From Membranipora membranacea (lineage: Eukaryota; Bryozoa; Gymnolaemata; Cheilostomatida; Membraniporidae): DNA of 64,000 bases. Made by a program: the position numbers and the translations under genes. The DNA lies in contig OU612072.1 in NCBI GenBank assembly GCA_914767715.1, forward strand, positions 20,832,001-20,896,000. Direction: 5' to 3'. Below the pieces are notes generated by a model. The model made no database searches. It was not told where the DNA came from and saw only the letters and a list, made by a program, of their open reading frames with translations. Each line of letters begins with the position of its first letter. Position 1 is the stretch's first letter. Below, one piece after another: positions 1 to 10,807 of this stretch.

Positions 1-127
1 GCCTTTATCTGGTTGACATTGCTATTAGCGAGGCTTGTTAGAGTGGCGAAGGCAACCTTATCAGTTAGTACTGTACACTTTATATCATACTCAGCAACCA
101 GCTCTATCTGTCTCAGCAACAAGTAAT
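1..127 (-). CDS. Gene A next exon, cut by the window edge
   Basis: Begins after a TTTTAG acceptor in phase 2 of the shared codon, so the previous exon joins it in frame. It encodes a Leu-rich segment starting YLLLRQIELVAEYDIKC and continuing to NSNVNQIK, where the window ends. The complete counterpart in gene C is 39815-39955 (141 nt). No family is recognised. In A this exon directly follows the second HYR-like exon, whereas in C an additional module exon (40328-40513) lies between. Confidence 0.7.
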
Positions 128-582
128 CTAAAATGTCAATAAATTATTAGTGATACCAGGTATTAAACTACTGCAAATGTTGAGTTCACCATCTTACTTA
201 GTATCTGCACAATTTTGACTGAATAAGTTCAAACATGAGAGAATGAGTTTACTTGTCGTCGAAACTTAACCTACATAGAGAGCCCAATAGGGCAAGGATT
301 AATGAATATAGCAAACATTGTGAGTTAAACTAAGTTAATGAAAATCATATTCTGGCTAGATTACAGAGAGTTGCTCAAATTATCTGTCAAATAAAACTAA
401 ATTGATTGAAAATCTACAGGAACCTTCCAGAGGCTTTGAACTATGCAAGCAAAGCTTAACAAACTATAATACCATAAGAGTTTGTTCAGAGCTCCGGTTG
501 AAATATATAATTGGGAAGGCTGTGAGTATGTTATGTTTTGTGTACAACAAGGTATTAAATTGACAAGCTCAAATTAACTCAC

Positions 583-753
583 CATTATTTATTACTATAA
601 CATTTATAGTACAGTTGTCTTCATAAATCACATGAGTACCGACAGCTAAACTTGTGTTTACACTTGGAGTCACCTCGATAAACGCTCTCTCCTCATCAGA
701 TGTCACATACAGTGTCATGTTTCTGTCCTGACAAGGCACTTTAGTTGTAGTTC
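583..753 (-). CDS. Gene A exon 5: second HYR-like domain
   Basis: A 171-nt phase 1-1 exon with TTTAG acceptor and GTGAGT donor. It encodes a second copy of the small module: TTTKVPCQDRNMTLYVTSDEE at its start (shortened here), then LAVGTHVIYEDNCTI and a final NNG crossing the splice junction. It is the direct counterpart of 40784-40954 in gene C. Two modules in tandem on symmetrical exons indicate growth of the stalk by exon duplication. Confidence 0.74.
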
Positions 754-963
754 CTAAAGATTAAAGTGAAGTTTCATCATTTGCGTGAGGATACTATTCA
801 ATATAGGAGGACAAATAATGTCAGGTACAAATGCATTAAGTTTCAGATTTGAATTTAGGTACTTGTGTACCGAGTATTGAAGTGGTGTCTTTCATATAAC
901 AGGCAGCAAGGTATTTCACTGGGTAGCCCGAAATAGCAATCAACTATTTATATTCATACCCAC

Positions 964-1194
964 CGTTGTTTAAGACTATAATGTTTATAGTACAGTCGCT
1001 ATTTTGGATCACATGACTACCCACAGCGAGTCTAGTCTGTATGTCAGGAGTTATGTCCACTTGTGCTTGCTCCTCATCGGTTGTCACATAGACTGTCATG
1101 TTTCTGTCCTGACAAGGGGCTTTGGAGGTGGTCGTCTGTGTAGTTGTTGATGGTGTGGTAGTTGTAGGTATTGGCGTAGTTGTCAGTCTTGGAT
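964..1194 (-). CDS. Gene A exon 4: Thr-rich stalk plus small HYR-like domain
   Basis: A 231-nt phase 1-1 exon (TTCTAG acceptor, GTGGGT donor). The first about 25 residues are a Thr/Pro-rich, mucin-like linker; the remainder is a roughly 50-residue module beginning APCQDRNMTVYVTTDEE and containing RLAVGSHVI and a final NCTI/DCTI-type strand. The module resembles a shortened hyalin repeat (HYR; pattern C-P near the start, F-P-V-G in the middle and C-x-F-x-V at the end), an Ig-like beta-sandwich found in extracellular adhesion and complement-like proteins. The HYR assignment is inference from pattern only. The exon aligns residue for residue with 41113-41343 of gene C. Confidence 0.75.
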
Positions 1195-1542
1195 CTAGAA
1201 TGTTGGAATATTTAGTATTGTGGAGTCAATTTTGAAACACCTTTCAAACAAAATCAAAAGAATTTTAAAAATTGTGGTTTCAACAGGGATATAAACAGAA
1301 TTTCCAAGGCCGCTTCTCTACTTTATAATTTAATTATTTCATCTCATTCATTGGAGTAATCTTATTATGTGAGGCAAAAGTGGTAAACTTGATCATTGAC
1401 AATATTATATTTAGTAAAATCAGCTATTTGTTGTCTCACAAGATTATCAGGCGGGAATAGCTAAAGTGATAAAATGGACCAGCAAATATCACCTAAAAAT
1501 TTAACTTGAGATAACAGAGATATATATATACAGCGTACTCAC

Positions 1543-2414
1543 ACATGAACTGCTGGATCTTTTCGTATTGTCCGACGTACAAAGAACTATTAGTGATGAG
1601 CAGAGAGGTGGGAGAGCTCAGACATCCTGAGCAGAGATCCAGTGTAGATACTCTGTCTGAGTTCATGTCTACGAGTCGGATCCTCATATTGGCCCAGTCA
1701 GCCACCAGCAGTGTCTGATGTCCGATGAAAACGAGGCCATGTGGGTTGGAGAATAGAGAGTTTAGTAGAGAGCTGTCTGTGTAGCCTGAGTTCCTCGGTG
1801 ACCCGGATATAAGTGTTATTATCTTCTCTCTGTATGTGATACGGTAGAGAGCGTGGTACGCTGCTGTGACATACAGATCCCCGTTGTCATCCTGTGTCAG
1901 GTGTCTGATATGCTGGAGTCGGTCGGACTTAACGAAAGTACCGACAGAGGCGGAGCTTACATTGACTGTCCTCACAGCTTTGTTGTTGAAAACAGTGACG
2001 AGAAGCTGACTGACATCATTCATGTCTCGTATTAAAGAATAGGGACTGAAGAACTGACCGGGGCGACTGTCTGTGTATCCTGCTGACTCACACTGTCCGC
2101 TGAAGACAGAGGTGAGGCCTGTGTGATGGTTAATCTCTCTCAGACAGTGATTGTTATGGTCAGCTACAATTACACACTTATCGCTGATCTGTGTGAATCC
2201 TGTGATGAAGTCAAACCTAGCCTCAGATCCTCTCCCCTCTCTATATCCAATCTCAGCAGTGTTCCCAGCTATGGGCGTAGATGTTGTACCATCGCTGGTC
2301 TTCAGTGAGAAGCGGTCTGTGTACAGGATGTGACCGGGTCTGAAGAGATCTTTTTCAATGTGAAAAACATAGTAAGAGGTGGTGGTGATGTTTGTAGCTG
2401 TAGATCTCTCTAAT
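1543..2414 (-). CDS. Gene A exon 3: NHL-type beta-propeller
   Basis: An 872-nt exon, open throughout, bounded by a TTACAG acceptor and GTGAGTAC donor, identical in length to the exon in gene C (41709-42580). It encodes about 290 residues with repeated NHL signatures of the form V-A-D-x-N-x-x-[IL]-R-x-[IV] (for example VIVADHNNHCLREI and LLVADWANMRIRLVDM) separated by blade-like segments such as SGYTDS and DLYV. NHL repeats form six-bladed beta-propellers that bind protein, lipid or RNA ligands; placed behind a leader peptide this one would be extracellular. The N-terminal part is rich in Thr, followed by FRPGHILYTDRFSLKTSDG. No lesion was seen. The ligand is unknown. Confidence 0.85.
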
Positions 2415-3105
2415 CTGTAAGATTAATATTGTTATGTAAATGGATGATTTTGGTTAATTTGATTGTATTAACGCAGTAATTATTGAACAAACAAACAAAA
2501 ACCACAGATATTGCAAATGCAATATTTTAAATTCCTAATTTAAAAGAAGTGTATTTTTCGTATTCTAAGTATTCATGTGCTGGTGGGTGAATCAAATATA
2601 TCAGAATTATTAATTTTTCCCACAATTGATTTGAATGGATAATTGTGTTTTCTATCAACCAATTAAATTTAAATGCAGGTTATGCACCAGACACCAATAT
2701 ATATAATATTTTACACACGGCTTTTGCTCACAGTAAATTTTGGTTATGTGGCGTTGTCTCATGTTATACATCATCAGGAGGCAATACACAAAATTTCAAT
2801 TGAGCGACCTAAATTCAAAATCTTGAGTAAAACAGATATTTGCTTCAATTAATCAAAAAAAATGTTTGAAATGTATAAATTACAAAAAATTAACAGTTTG
2901 TACCATAAGTAATCTGTAATATCACAAATCACAAGAAGGAATGAAATGATCAAATGATTAGTTCACTGTACATTGCCTACCCTGAATCTGATGTTTTTAC
3001 TAAAGGATATTCTAGCATAGAACTAAGAAGGCTTTCAAACCCATATTTATTATTAAAATGACCTGGATAAGTAGATAAACATCACATCAATGGAAAGTGA
3101 CTCAC
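2415..3105. other. Intron 2 of gene A
   Basis: AT-rich intron between exon 2 and the NHL exon. It aligns with the matching intron of gene C (42581-43243) over nearly all its length with small indels. No additional gene was seen. Confidence 0.6.
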
Positions 3106-3173
3106 CGATCAACTAGAGACTGCGTATTCTGATCCATACACCACACAGTATTTAGTATAACACAACATAACAC
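3106..3173 (-). CDS. Gene A exon 2: end of leader peptide and N-terminal linker
   Basis: A 68-nt exon between a TTTGACAG acceptor and a GTGAGT donor. It begins in phase 0 after exon 1 and ends in phase 2, which exactly completes the first codon of the NHL exon. It encodes the rest of the hydrophobic leader and a short linker with Trp-Cys just before the probable cleavage region. The same 68-nt exon, with the same splice sites, is found in B (19856-19923) and C (43244-43311), and interrupted in D. Conservation of length and phase supports the exon although the protein segment itself is not a known domain. Confidence 0.72.
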
Positions 3174-3437
3174 CTGTCAAAGCAATGATTGTATTAATTA
3201 AGTTTGTTACAAGAGAAAATACCAAGGTACTTTAGGTTTGGGGGAGGGGACATCACCCATATAAAGAGAATACCGGGTCCCCATCGAGACCCTCTGCGCA
3301 TTCATCCTGTAGATGTTATGTCTGGATTAAAGCAAGCCATGCTTGTATTCTCATGTACTAAAACTACGTCTTTTTTTCAAAATTATCACCTATCAATTTT
3401 GAAGTAATAGTTGAATCAAAATTCTTAATGTACTTAC

Positions 3438-3491
3438 AAGGAAAAGTGTCAGTCTCAGCTCCATGATTCTTGACAGGCCAAATATTTTCAT
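3438..3491 (-). CDS. Gene A exon 1: start codon and leader peptide
   Basis: First coding exon of NHL gene A. Two in-frame ATGs are present (3491 and 3464); the second matches the start kept in B. Reading from 3464 and joining to the next exon gives a basic residue followed by a hydrophobic core (LTLFLVLCCVILN), a typical signal peptide for secretion or membrane insertion. The exon ends in phase 0 at a GTAAGTA donor. Of the four paralogues, only here does the leader stay in frame with the next exon. Start choice is uncertain by nine codons; exon identity is well supported by the aligned copies at 20144-20170, 43583-43607 and 61880-61901. Confidence 0.75.
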
Positions 3492-3594
3492 AGGAATATA
3501 ACAGTATTTGCTCTACACCTCTAGTCTCTCCTAAGTACGATAAGCGAATGAACTGGCAGCAAACATAAACCTGCTGCAGAGGTATTTAGCTAGC

Positions 3595-3720
3595 GACAAC
3601 CATATATAACCATGCCAGTTATCTTTTATGTGCGTCAAGCTTCAGATAAGAGAGTCGAGTAAACCTTTCTCTGCCTGGTACTAAATACTGTTGACGTAGG
3701 AATCTCTTATCAGTGTAAAC
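3595..3720 (-). promoter_or_regulatory. Possible gene A promoter: TATA-like box and paired GATAAGAG motifs
   Basis: About 110 bp upstream of the first ATG the minus strand has a TATATA-type box (around 3602-3612). Upstream of it (3632-3715) lies a module flanked by GATAAGAGA and its inverse TCTCTTATC, with the sequence ACTGTTGACGT between. GATAAG matches the GATA-factor core site. The same module is upstream of gene C (43752-43825) and is repeated many times at 29400-33450. Its function is inferred only from position and conservation. Confidence 0.35.
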
Positions 3721-5263
3721 ATTCAAAGGTAGCTATATTGGAAAAAATCATGTATCCTGATTTAACAAAGTCCTCAATATTGAACCTGGGTACTGCTGTG
3801 TGCGTCAGAGACCTGAATAAGAAGGACAAGCGAAACTTTCACTGCTCAGTACTCAATCACGCTAATACAATGATTCGTATATCACTGTAAATGTTACAGG
3901 AGGCGACAAATTTAAATTCTACGAAAAGAAATGTAAATGTTGACATGCCTGCCTGCGTTTCACTTGATGAGGCCTGATGATTACAAGTCTGAGTCTGTTG
4001 CATCAATTGAGCTAAAAAGATAATAAGGAATGACAACTCTTTGTTTGTCATCAATATCTCTCTAACGGCACACGATTCTTGTGGTGGTATTAATGGTGTA
4101 TCAATTATACCTGTACCTGTAATTGTTGCTGAGGTTTATCAAGGGGCCTGATGTTTACAAGTCTGAGCCGGTTACATGAACTGAGCTACATTGATAATAA
4201 CGAAGGATGACTGCACACAATTCTTGCGTGTATCAATTTTAGCCAATTTATTATTAGCTAATTTTTATTCAATTGCATTGCATGGATCTCATGACAATTA
4301 CATGACATATGATTAATACCAAAGTGACGCAACTCAATCAACTCATCAAGCTGTGAATCTTGAATTTGTTGAAGCAAGCTATACAAATACTGCTGACCTT
4401 GTGCTTGTTATTGGGGCGGCGCCATAGCTAAGCCACTCTCCTATTTAATCAACATCAACCCAGTTAATGTTATGAACTCTTAATCTCAGGCACAACCTAA
4501 CAATAATATAATATCTATAGATAAATTTTTAGTTGCTCTTCAGATATCTCAGCCTGTTATCAAACCGTATATCCATAGCATGCATGTGAGGGGATTGCAG
4601 GACCAAAAGTAATGAAGGAATGGAATAATCAATTGATTAGTGTGGTACCCATTGAGACATCTGATTCTTGAGCCGCCTATCCCCTTGTAGTAAATTGCAC
4701 ATTGCAATGTTTCGTAAGCATTGGATGATTGAGCCGCCTTGAGAGCATGTTGCCTCCTGCTATAAGTCAAATTCAACTAACTTACTGAGACCGCACAACT
4801 CTAACAGCATAATTCCGCCTGCAGTGTAATATGGCTAGTACCAGCTATATATAACATGGTAGCTTTTATGCTGTCCGCTTGCATTATAGATTTTTCACAG
4901 AGATCATACCTGCCCTGTATTATAATGGTGGTAATTTTTATATGTACAGTCATTCAGAAGAGCAGTTTCATTTAATGTTGATTTTGTATGGCAAGTCTGT
5001 TATCTTCAAAGATTTAACAAAGGCAGCTTGTCTCAGCTATCAATAAGCGTACATTTTTAACAAGTGACATAATATAAGGAAAAGCATCTAAGTTTTGTAG
5101 GACAGCTGGCTGTATTGTAATCACACAAACTGACTTGAGTTTAGACTGAATATGCCGAAGTGGGAGTTATCTGACTGGTGCGTCGAGGGAGGATAACTCC
5201 TATTATGGTCCAAGTTAGTCAATTAGCTGAATAGTATATATAATATGCTATAATATAATATAG

Positions 5264-5330
5264 ATCCCAGTCAGCAGAAGGCTCGCAATCTATATATTAT
5301 ATAGATTGTGAGCATTCTGTTGACTGGGAT
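5264..5330. repeat. Imperfect long hairpin
   Basis: Inverted repeat with arms of roughly 30 bases starting ATCCCAGTC and ending GACTGGGAT around an AT-rich centre. The same hairpin is in the other spacer copy (56604-56670), so it predates the segmental duplication. Confidence 0.7.
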
Positions 5331-5532
5331 TAACATGTACTTATGTCATAGCATAGGATTGCGGAGCTTGGTTATTAACCAGCGGATGGTTGATTCAATA
5401 CACAACTTGTGTGAGTGTTAACTCCAGCGAGGTTAATCACAACATGTGCATGTCGCGAGCTGTCATTCTGACTGGTGCTTTGTTTATAGTAATTGAGTGA
5501 ACTAGCGGATATGTCTGATTAACTTGTGCAGT

Positions 5533-5574
5533 ATTAATTCTGCGTGGCTAGCGCATAGGAATTAATACTGATAG
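5533..5574. repeat. Short perfect inverted repeat
   Basis: CAGTATTAATTC and its exact inverse GAATTAATACTG flank an 18-base centre that itself contains GCTAGC. Conserved in the unit-2 spacer near 56870. Confidence 0.55.
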
Positions 5575-6064
5575 TTATTTAGTATGAATGTCAACTTGTG
5601 CGGCTGTCACTGATTCTTGCTAATTCTGGGGTAGGGTAAAGTGCAAGAGTTGTATTGAGTTCGTATTGACTCTGAGTAACCCACCACGTAATAAAAAGGT
5701 GGGTGGGCTTTAGCGTATCACTACGTAATGAAAACAGTAACACATGTATTAATGGCTTGATGAAATCTATGATGCTTGTAAAATAAAAACGTGTTTAGGG
5801 GGGGGGGGCGTTTATGACAGCTGCACATTATTAGGGAGCATGATGATTGTCTTTTTTTAGAATTCACAGGCACCTATGGGTTGGTATAAGGCAAAATAGT
5901 TCAATGAGAAAAAGTACTTTATGTGTACGTACAAAAACCCGTCAATTTAGCATTGCTTTTAATTATACAAAGCCTCCGTGATTATTTAGTACATGGTGGA
6001 TTGATAATTTCTTATATTTGTAACAATCTTCATTATATATTTTCTTGGCATCCTGGATTTTTAC

Positions 6065-6290
6065 AAAGGTATTGGTAAAGGCGCTCACCTCTCAACGCTT
6101 CTGAAGTGAATGGGTTTGAGTCCCGCCGCTGACTAAGAGTAGGATATACTGGTTGTGCAAGGGTTGTGCCGCACAGCTCATCCAATACCATACAAACAGA
6201 ACCAGTGGTAAGATGAGTGATAGACTAAGAGACTCTGCTTGCAGAGTACGGAAGTAGCAAAAGCTACAACAAATTCCTTCTTACTTTACT
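6065..6290 (+). repeat. SINE-like tRNA-derived repeat
   Basis: Contains a pol III A-box-like TGGTAAAGGCG (6073-6083) and, about 30 bases on, a near-consensus B box GGTTTGAGTCC (6113-6123), followed by a non-tRNA body. The spacing and boxes fit a tRNA-derived SINE head; it cannot fold as a working tRNA. The second copy is at about 57540-57770. Exact ends and target duplications are not visible. Confidence 0.45.
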
Positions 6291-6723
6291 GTTTAAGGTT
6301 TGCCTAGCTGGCTGTCCTCTGGTTTTTAAAAAACAAGACATTGTCTATGTCAATAACATCAGGTGTATTTGCAATAGAATCTAATTGACATGAATATTAA
6401 AATTCTTTTTGCAAAATCATTTGGGATGATCATTGAAAAATTCAATGGTCTCATATATTGGGCCACTGAAAAATTCTGACACGTCAACATAGTTTGCATG
6501 TAAAGCGATGGGGAAATATATACAGGTGTTGACCTAATAGTAGCACTAGCAGTCAACTTGCACAATCAGTTGATTGCAGTAAATATAGCAACTTCAAAGG
6601 AAAAATATTTTTCAGTGGCCTGGCTGGGTAGGTTATGGAGCATTTAAAGGTTGGGGTTTGGTTCTGAGATTATATGTGTTGGAAAACAGTGATAGGTTAG
6701 TTGAGCAACAATTCATCGTGTTG

Positions 6724-7065
6724 AACCCAAACTGTTGACCCCTGAATCCACTTTTGGACACCAAAAACCCAAAACTGTCATCTGCAAACCTAAAACTTCA
6801 AGCTGCAAACCCCAAACTGCGAGCTGCAAGCCCGAAGTTGCGAGCTGAAAACTCCAAAAGGTTGACCCTCAAACCCCAAAATCTGACCCCCAAACCCCAG
6901 AACGTAGGCGGTGAACCCAACAGTGTAGACTGCAAACCCGAAATTTCAAGATGCAAACCCCAAATTTTGACCCCGAATCTGACCCTTAAACCCCAAAAGC
7001 TGACCACGAAAGCCAAAATTTTGATCATATACCCCAGGCTGCCAACCCTAAACCCCAATATCACA
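6724..7065. repeat. CCCCAAA-type minisatellite
   Basis: Degenerate repeats of about 14-21 bases built from CTGCAAACCCCAAA and GACCCCAAACC. It is present in the other spacer at 58318-58770. The repeat keeps open frames on both strands because its units lack stops; this is a by-product of composition rather than evidence of a gene. Confidence 0.7.
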
Positions 7066-7470
7066 CCTCAAACTTCAATTAATATGACTATACTATATCT
7101 TAACGTCAAAAAACGTCTGGCGCTAACAGCACATGGATTTGTACCTGCCTGGCGAGACCGAACTTGCTCTATCTTCTTCTTTATAAGACTTTAACTAAGT
7201 TGAAGCGTGTTGAATTATTGAGTGTCACCTTGAATGTATTTTTAAAGGTCAGGTCAACACCCCACCCATCACTCAATAAACACTATATCTTCAGCCAATG
7301 GGTAATTATTTATAATAATTATTATTATTATCTCCCTGCTTGACAAGGAAAAGTTACTTCCAAATGGCATGTATACGTCACACTGTAGCTTAACATCTCT
7401 TCTGTCTTATGCTTGTAGACAACCTGAGCCATCGCTGCAGAATTTGCCGATGATGGTCAGGAACATGGTA

Positions 7471-8275
7471 TACCTGTAAGCTGCAACCTAAGGAAGATAC
7501 CATTTTAGAGACCAATCAGGGAGCAAAGCATGACAAGTTTTGAGGGCAACAGTCCTATGCTCAAATGGCTGTAGCCTGTCAAGTTATGGATGGATCGCCT
7601 CAGAATTTTGCGACCTGCTAGCGTATCAACAGAGGTCTTGTACGACCGATTTTGAATACCTTTTACCGTCAGTCCGGAAACTATCAGGTAGTACGCCCGA
7701 AATTCGGTCAAGGTCAACTTGTCGCACCCATCCTCATTTAATTTGCAAAGTAGGTCTGATGACAAATGAGGCTGTAGCCAATTCAAAAGCACTGCTATCG
7801 GTGATATTGAACCCTGTAAATATATTCAGGTGTATTTGCAATAGAACTCTATTGATTTAAAGTTTTTAATTCTTTTTGTAAAATCATTTTTGGACATTCA
7901 ATGCGTAGGGTGAGTTAATGTATATTAGACCGGAAATTTGTGAAAAGTGCAATTGTCTTATATATGGGGCCACTGAAAAACTCTGACAAATAGTTTTCAA
8001 CCCATAATCAGCAATATGAAGATTGGCTCATTTTGTTGTATTTCTATATTTCTTAACATGATCCCTTCACTCGATGATTAAACAAATAAAATTCAAAACT
8101 TGCGCTTCAAAGTTACAGATTAAAAAAAACTCCTAACTTAATTGAATGACACGACATCGTAAATGTCACATAAGCAAGACTAAAATTATGAATAAAGCTT
8201 TTCTTCAAGATGTTATTTAATACGATATTGTAGTATGGTATTCAATTTTTTTATATATTCTGTTTCATTGAATTG
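7471..8275. other. Region 3' of pseudogene B, no clear gene
   Basis: A 95-codon minus-strand open frame (7792-7505) starts LLNWLQPHLSSDLLCKLNED but matches no family I know. The segment 7822-7985 is a diverged direct copy of 6357-6485. Just below the B stop codon the minus strand has ATTAAA (8220-8215), a possible poly(A) signal. Confidence 0.35.
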
Positions 8276-8423
8276 CTATGCCGGTGCATTATCAATATGA
8301 TCATCATGGAATGTGTCCACGCCCAAATCAGCGCATGTCTCATCTTGGCTATTCTCCTTACCAGATTGATTCTCCCTGTTGCGTCTTTTGCCCCTGGCAA
8401 CATTGATCCCGATGCCAGCTGAA
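8276..8423 (-). pseudogene. Gene B last exon: cytoplasmic tail
   Basis: Joins the transmembrane exon in phase (AG plus T) after a pyrimidine-rich acceptor ending GATTACAG, and runs to a TAG at 8276-8278. It encodes about 50 hydrophilic residues including a basic stretch (ARGKRRNREN) and an acidic end (DTFHDDHIDNAPA). No ITAM or ITIM tyrosine motif is present. It is open and undamaged although the upstream gene is broken. Confidence 0.7.
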
Positions 8424-8692
8424 CTGTAATCAGTATAAGTAGGTGTGTGGAAGTCAATTTTAGTCAAGAAGCGCACGTTAAATACAGTACACTTGTGATA
8501 TCAAACCATATACACGCCACATCAGTATACCAATCTCATATCACTGTTGAATGAAAGTAATCTCCAACCAGAAGTAATGTGAATTGAAACAATGTCTCAA
8601 GCCTGTTTTCAAAGGTTTGGTCTTGCTTAAGATTCTATGGATCAAAACTTACTTTCCTTCTCCTTTCAAAGGATGTCGGTAAATATTCTTAC

Positions 8693-8861
8693 CTTTCATT
8701 CCTTTTGTTGGTGATGGTCCTCAGTCTGACGACATAAGCGGCAAATACTAGAACAGAAATCACCACTATAATCACAACAGTTGAAGGTATTAATGCAACA
8801 TTTAGATTCGATATGCCAGGTTGTTGTGCAGACTTTCCGGCTGTGATTGCGGGGTTTCCCT
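8693..8861 (-). pseudogene. Gene B transmembrane exon
   Basis: A 169-nt exon with TTCCAG acceptor and GTAAGA donor. It encodes a short juxtamembrane segment, one strongly hydrophobic helix (STVVIIVVISVLVFAAYVV) and a basic stop-transfer sequence RLRTITNKR, which predicts a type I single-pass membrane protein. It is the only membrane-spanning exon of the family visible in this window. The equivalent in D is deleted; in A and C it would lie outside the visible exons. Confidence 0.75.
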
Positions 8862-9144
8862 CTGGAAATAAAGAAGGAAATTATTTATTGAGTGGGTTCG
8901 CTATTTTCCATTTTATTTCACAGATTGAATCATAATTTAGCGATATTTGTGCATTCAGGGAGATCAACATTTGTTATTCATTGATAATATGTCATTTTTT
9001 ATTTAGTTTTCCACTGAAAAGTGAGTAAAAATGACTCATTAGCCTAAAAATAAAAGATTTCTACCATTTTGCCTACAGTTGGGTAACAATGCGTGTAGAG
9101 GGGAAGAGAGTCTTGAGCCAGAAATAGTAAATACGAGTAATAAC

Positions 9145-9255
9145 CTTCTGTAGATTGTGGATCCGGTGTAACATATGATGTAGTTTTAGCGGTCCATCTC
9201 CTCGGCATCCTCCCAGGCAAAGTTACAAAAGTAATTGGTGTGTCCATCGTAGTAG
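9145..9255 (-). pseudogene. Gene B Thr-rich linker exon
   Basis: A 111-nt phase 1-1 exon (AACAG acceptor, GTTATT donor, which is weak). It encodes a Thr/Pro-rich extracellular linker with the segment LPGRMPRRWTAKTTSYV. No domain recognised. Phase agrees with both neighbours. Confidence 0.6.
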
Positions 9256-9482
9256 CTGTTGGTAAAACATCAAAGAGTGTTATGACTTTTATTGATAAAA
9301 TAATTTAAAACACCAGCATGAATAAAAAACTAACATAAATTTCATGACGACAACAAAGAAGTAATTCCTTCATTCACAGCAGACAGCGTTCTTGTCTACC
9401 GACCAGGCTATTGATTACAATATCAATGCATTCTTTTATGGATGCTTAAAATTGGTAATAAACCACTTATGGTGTTGCTTGC

Positions 9483-9716
9483 AATTATGAATGACTGTAA
9501 TAATAATAGTACAGTTGCCTCTATGAATCACATGACTACCGACAGCAAATCCAATCTGTTGATAGGGACCTGCATCCACAAACGCTTTCTCCTCATCAGA
9601 TGTCACATAGAATGTCATGTCACTGTCAGGACAAGGTGTTCCGGAGGTAGTTTGCAGAGCAGTAGTTGATGTTTCTGTGGTAGTTGTAGTTATTGGCATG
9701 GTCGTCGGTTTTTGAT
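9483..9716 (-). pseudogene. Gene B Thr-rich stalk plus HYR-like module
   Basis: A 234-nt phase 1-1 exon with acceptor GTTAG. A run of Thr is followed by the module PCPDSDMTFYVTSDEEKAF, IGFAVGSHVIHRGNCTI and a final HN at the splice site. The donor is GCAAGC rather than GT: every other copy of this exon type in the window ends at GT. GCAAG is an accepted variant donor, and phase is preserved. Confidence 0.68.
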
Positions 9717-10097
9717 CTAACAAATAAACAAGTTTGATATGGTTGGGTTGATTTGAACACCTCATTCCTCATAAAATAAAAACTGTCTTGAAGATATGCA
9801 TATAATATGTGTCATCCAATGATTACTGCTCTGCTAGTGTCACCAAGGCCAGTCATATGAGGAGGCAGCAGAAGGTTCTTTATAAATTTTTAAAATTCAT
9901 GTCTCCATTTTCGGAGTTATCTTTTCATGCGAGGTACATCGACATACATTTTATCCAAGATATATTTTAATATCAGGTTTTATTCAACTTCAAAGTAATA
10001 GGCAAAGTAAAAATTTTGACCAGCATACCTACCTGTGAATTCAGATCGAGAAAACATAGATAATCATTTTTTATTAGTGTATAAACAGTGTACTCAC

Positions 10098-10792
10098 ATA
10101 TAAACTGCTGGATTCTCCGACGTTGTCCGACATACAGAGAAGTATGAGTGATTAGTAGAGACCAGGGTTTCCTCAGACATCCTGAGCAGAGATCCAGTGT
10201 GGAGTTGAATAGAGAGTTTAGGAGAGAGCTGTCTCTGTAGCCTAATGACATTTCAATGATAAGCGTAATTATCTTCCCTTTTTATGTGATATGGTAGAGA
10301 GAGTTAGTTACTATGACATACAGGTCACCTTTGTCATCCTGTGTCATCTGACTGATTTCCCAGAGGATAACATCTCTAACAAAAGTACCAACAGCTTTTG
10401 AGCTGATATTTCTGTACTCACAGCCATGTTAAAGCTGTCGGTGACGAGAAGCTGCATGTCATCATTATTGTCCCTTATTACAAACCAGGGACTGTTGAAC
10501 TGACCAGGTTGACCATCTGTGTATCCCTGTGACCCACACTGTCCAGAAAACTGTGAGGTGGCTCTTGTACCACGATCAATCTCTCTCAGACATCTATTAC
10601 TTATGTCAGCTACAATGTCACGTTGTCTCTGTATCCTCTCATTGTAGTGTTCCCTGCTATGGTGGTAGAGGACGTACCATCGCTAGTCTTTAGTGAGTTC
10701 TGAGGTCACATGGCTGATAAAGGTCTACCTCCATGTGATAAACAATGTTCGAGGTGGTTACTGTGAAGTTTGTGACTGTAGACCTCTCTAAT
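10098..10792 (-). pseudogene. Gene B NHL exon, shortened and interrupted
   Basis: Homologous to the 872-nt NHL exon of A and C but only 695 nt long. Missing parts include one whole blade: the frame goes directly from NSLFNS to TLDLCSG. An in-frame TAA replaces the Tyr of the ITYRE motif at 10282-10284, and a one-base loss near 10400 shifts the frame. The acceptor AG is intact, but the intron is cut 15 bp upstream by the BEL/Pao element. Confidence 0.8.
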
Positions 10793-10807
10793 CTGTAAAA
10801 TTGATAT

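Larger units (their letters stand above)
3720..7470. other. Unit-1 spacer between gene A and gene B
   Basis: Non-coding DNA that aligns with the unit-2 spacer: about 3492-4080 with 43608-44169, and 4073-7470 with 55299-59151. It contains the site (4073-4080) that in unit 2 received the 11.1-kb element, an imperfect hairpin at 5264-5330, a SINE-like repeat near 6065-6290 and the CCCCAAA-type minisatellite at 6724-7065. Part of it is present a third time at about 25050-26330. No credible gene was seen. Confidence 0.65.

Noticed and set aside
6724-7065. CCCCAAA repeats as an interstitial telomere
   Set aside because: The units are irregular 14-21-base phrases rather than tandem telomere hexamers or octamers, and the array lies within a duplicated spacer.
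6754-7194. 146-codon frame rich in Lys-Pro-Gln repeats and its minus-strand partner
   Set aside because: Both strands are open because the CCCCAAA minisatellite lacks stop codons; there is no splice context, and repeat number varies between the two units.
7505-7792. 95-codon minus-strand frame as a gene
   Set aside because: No recognisable domain, no splice context that fits its neighbours and no counterpart in unit 2, where the region is deleted.
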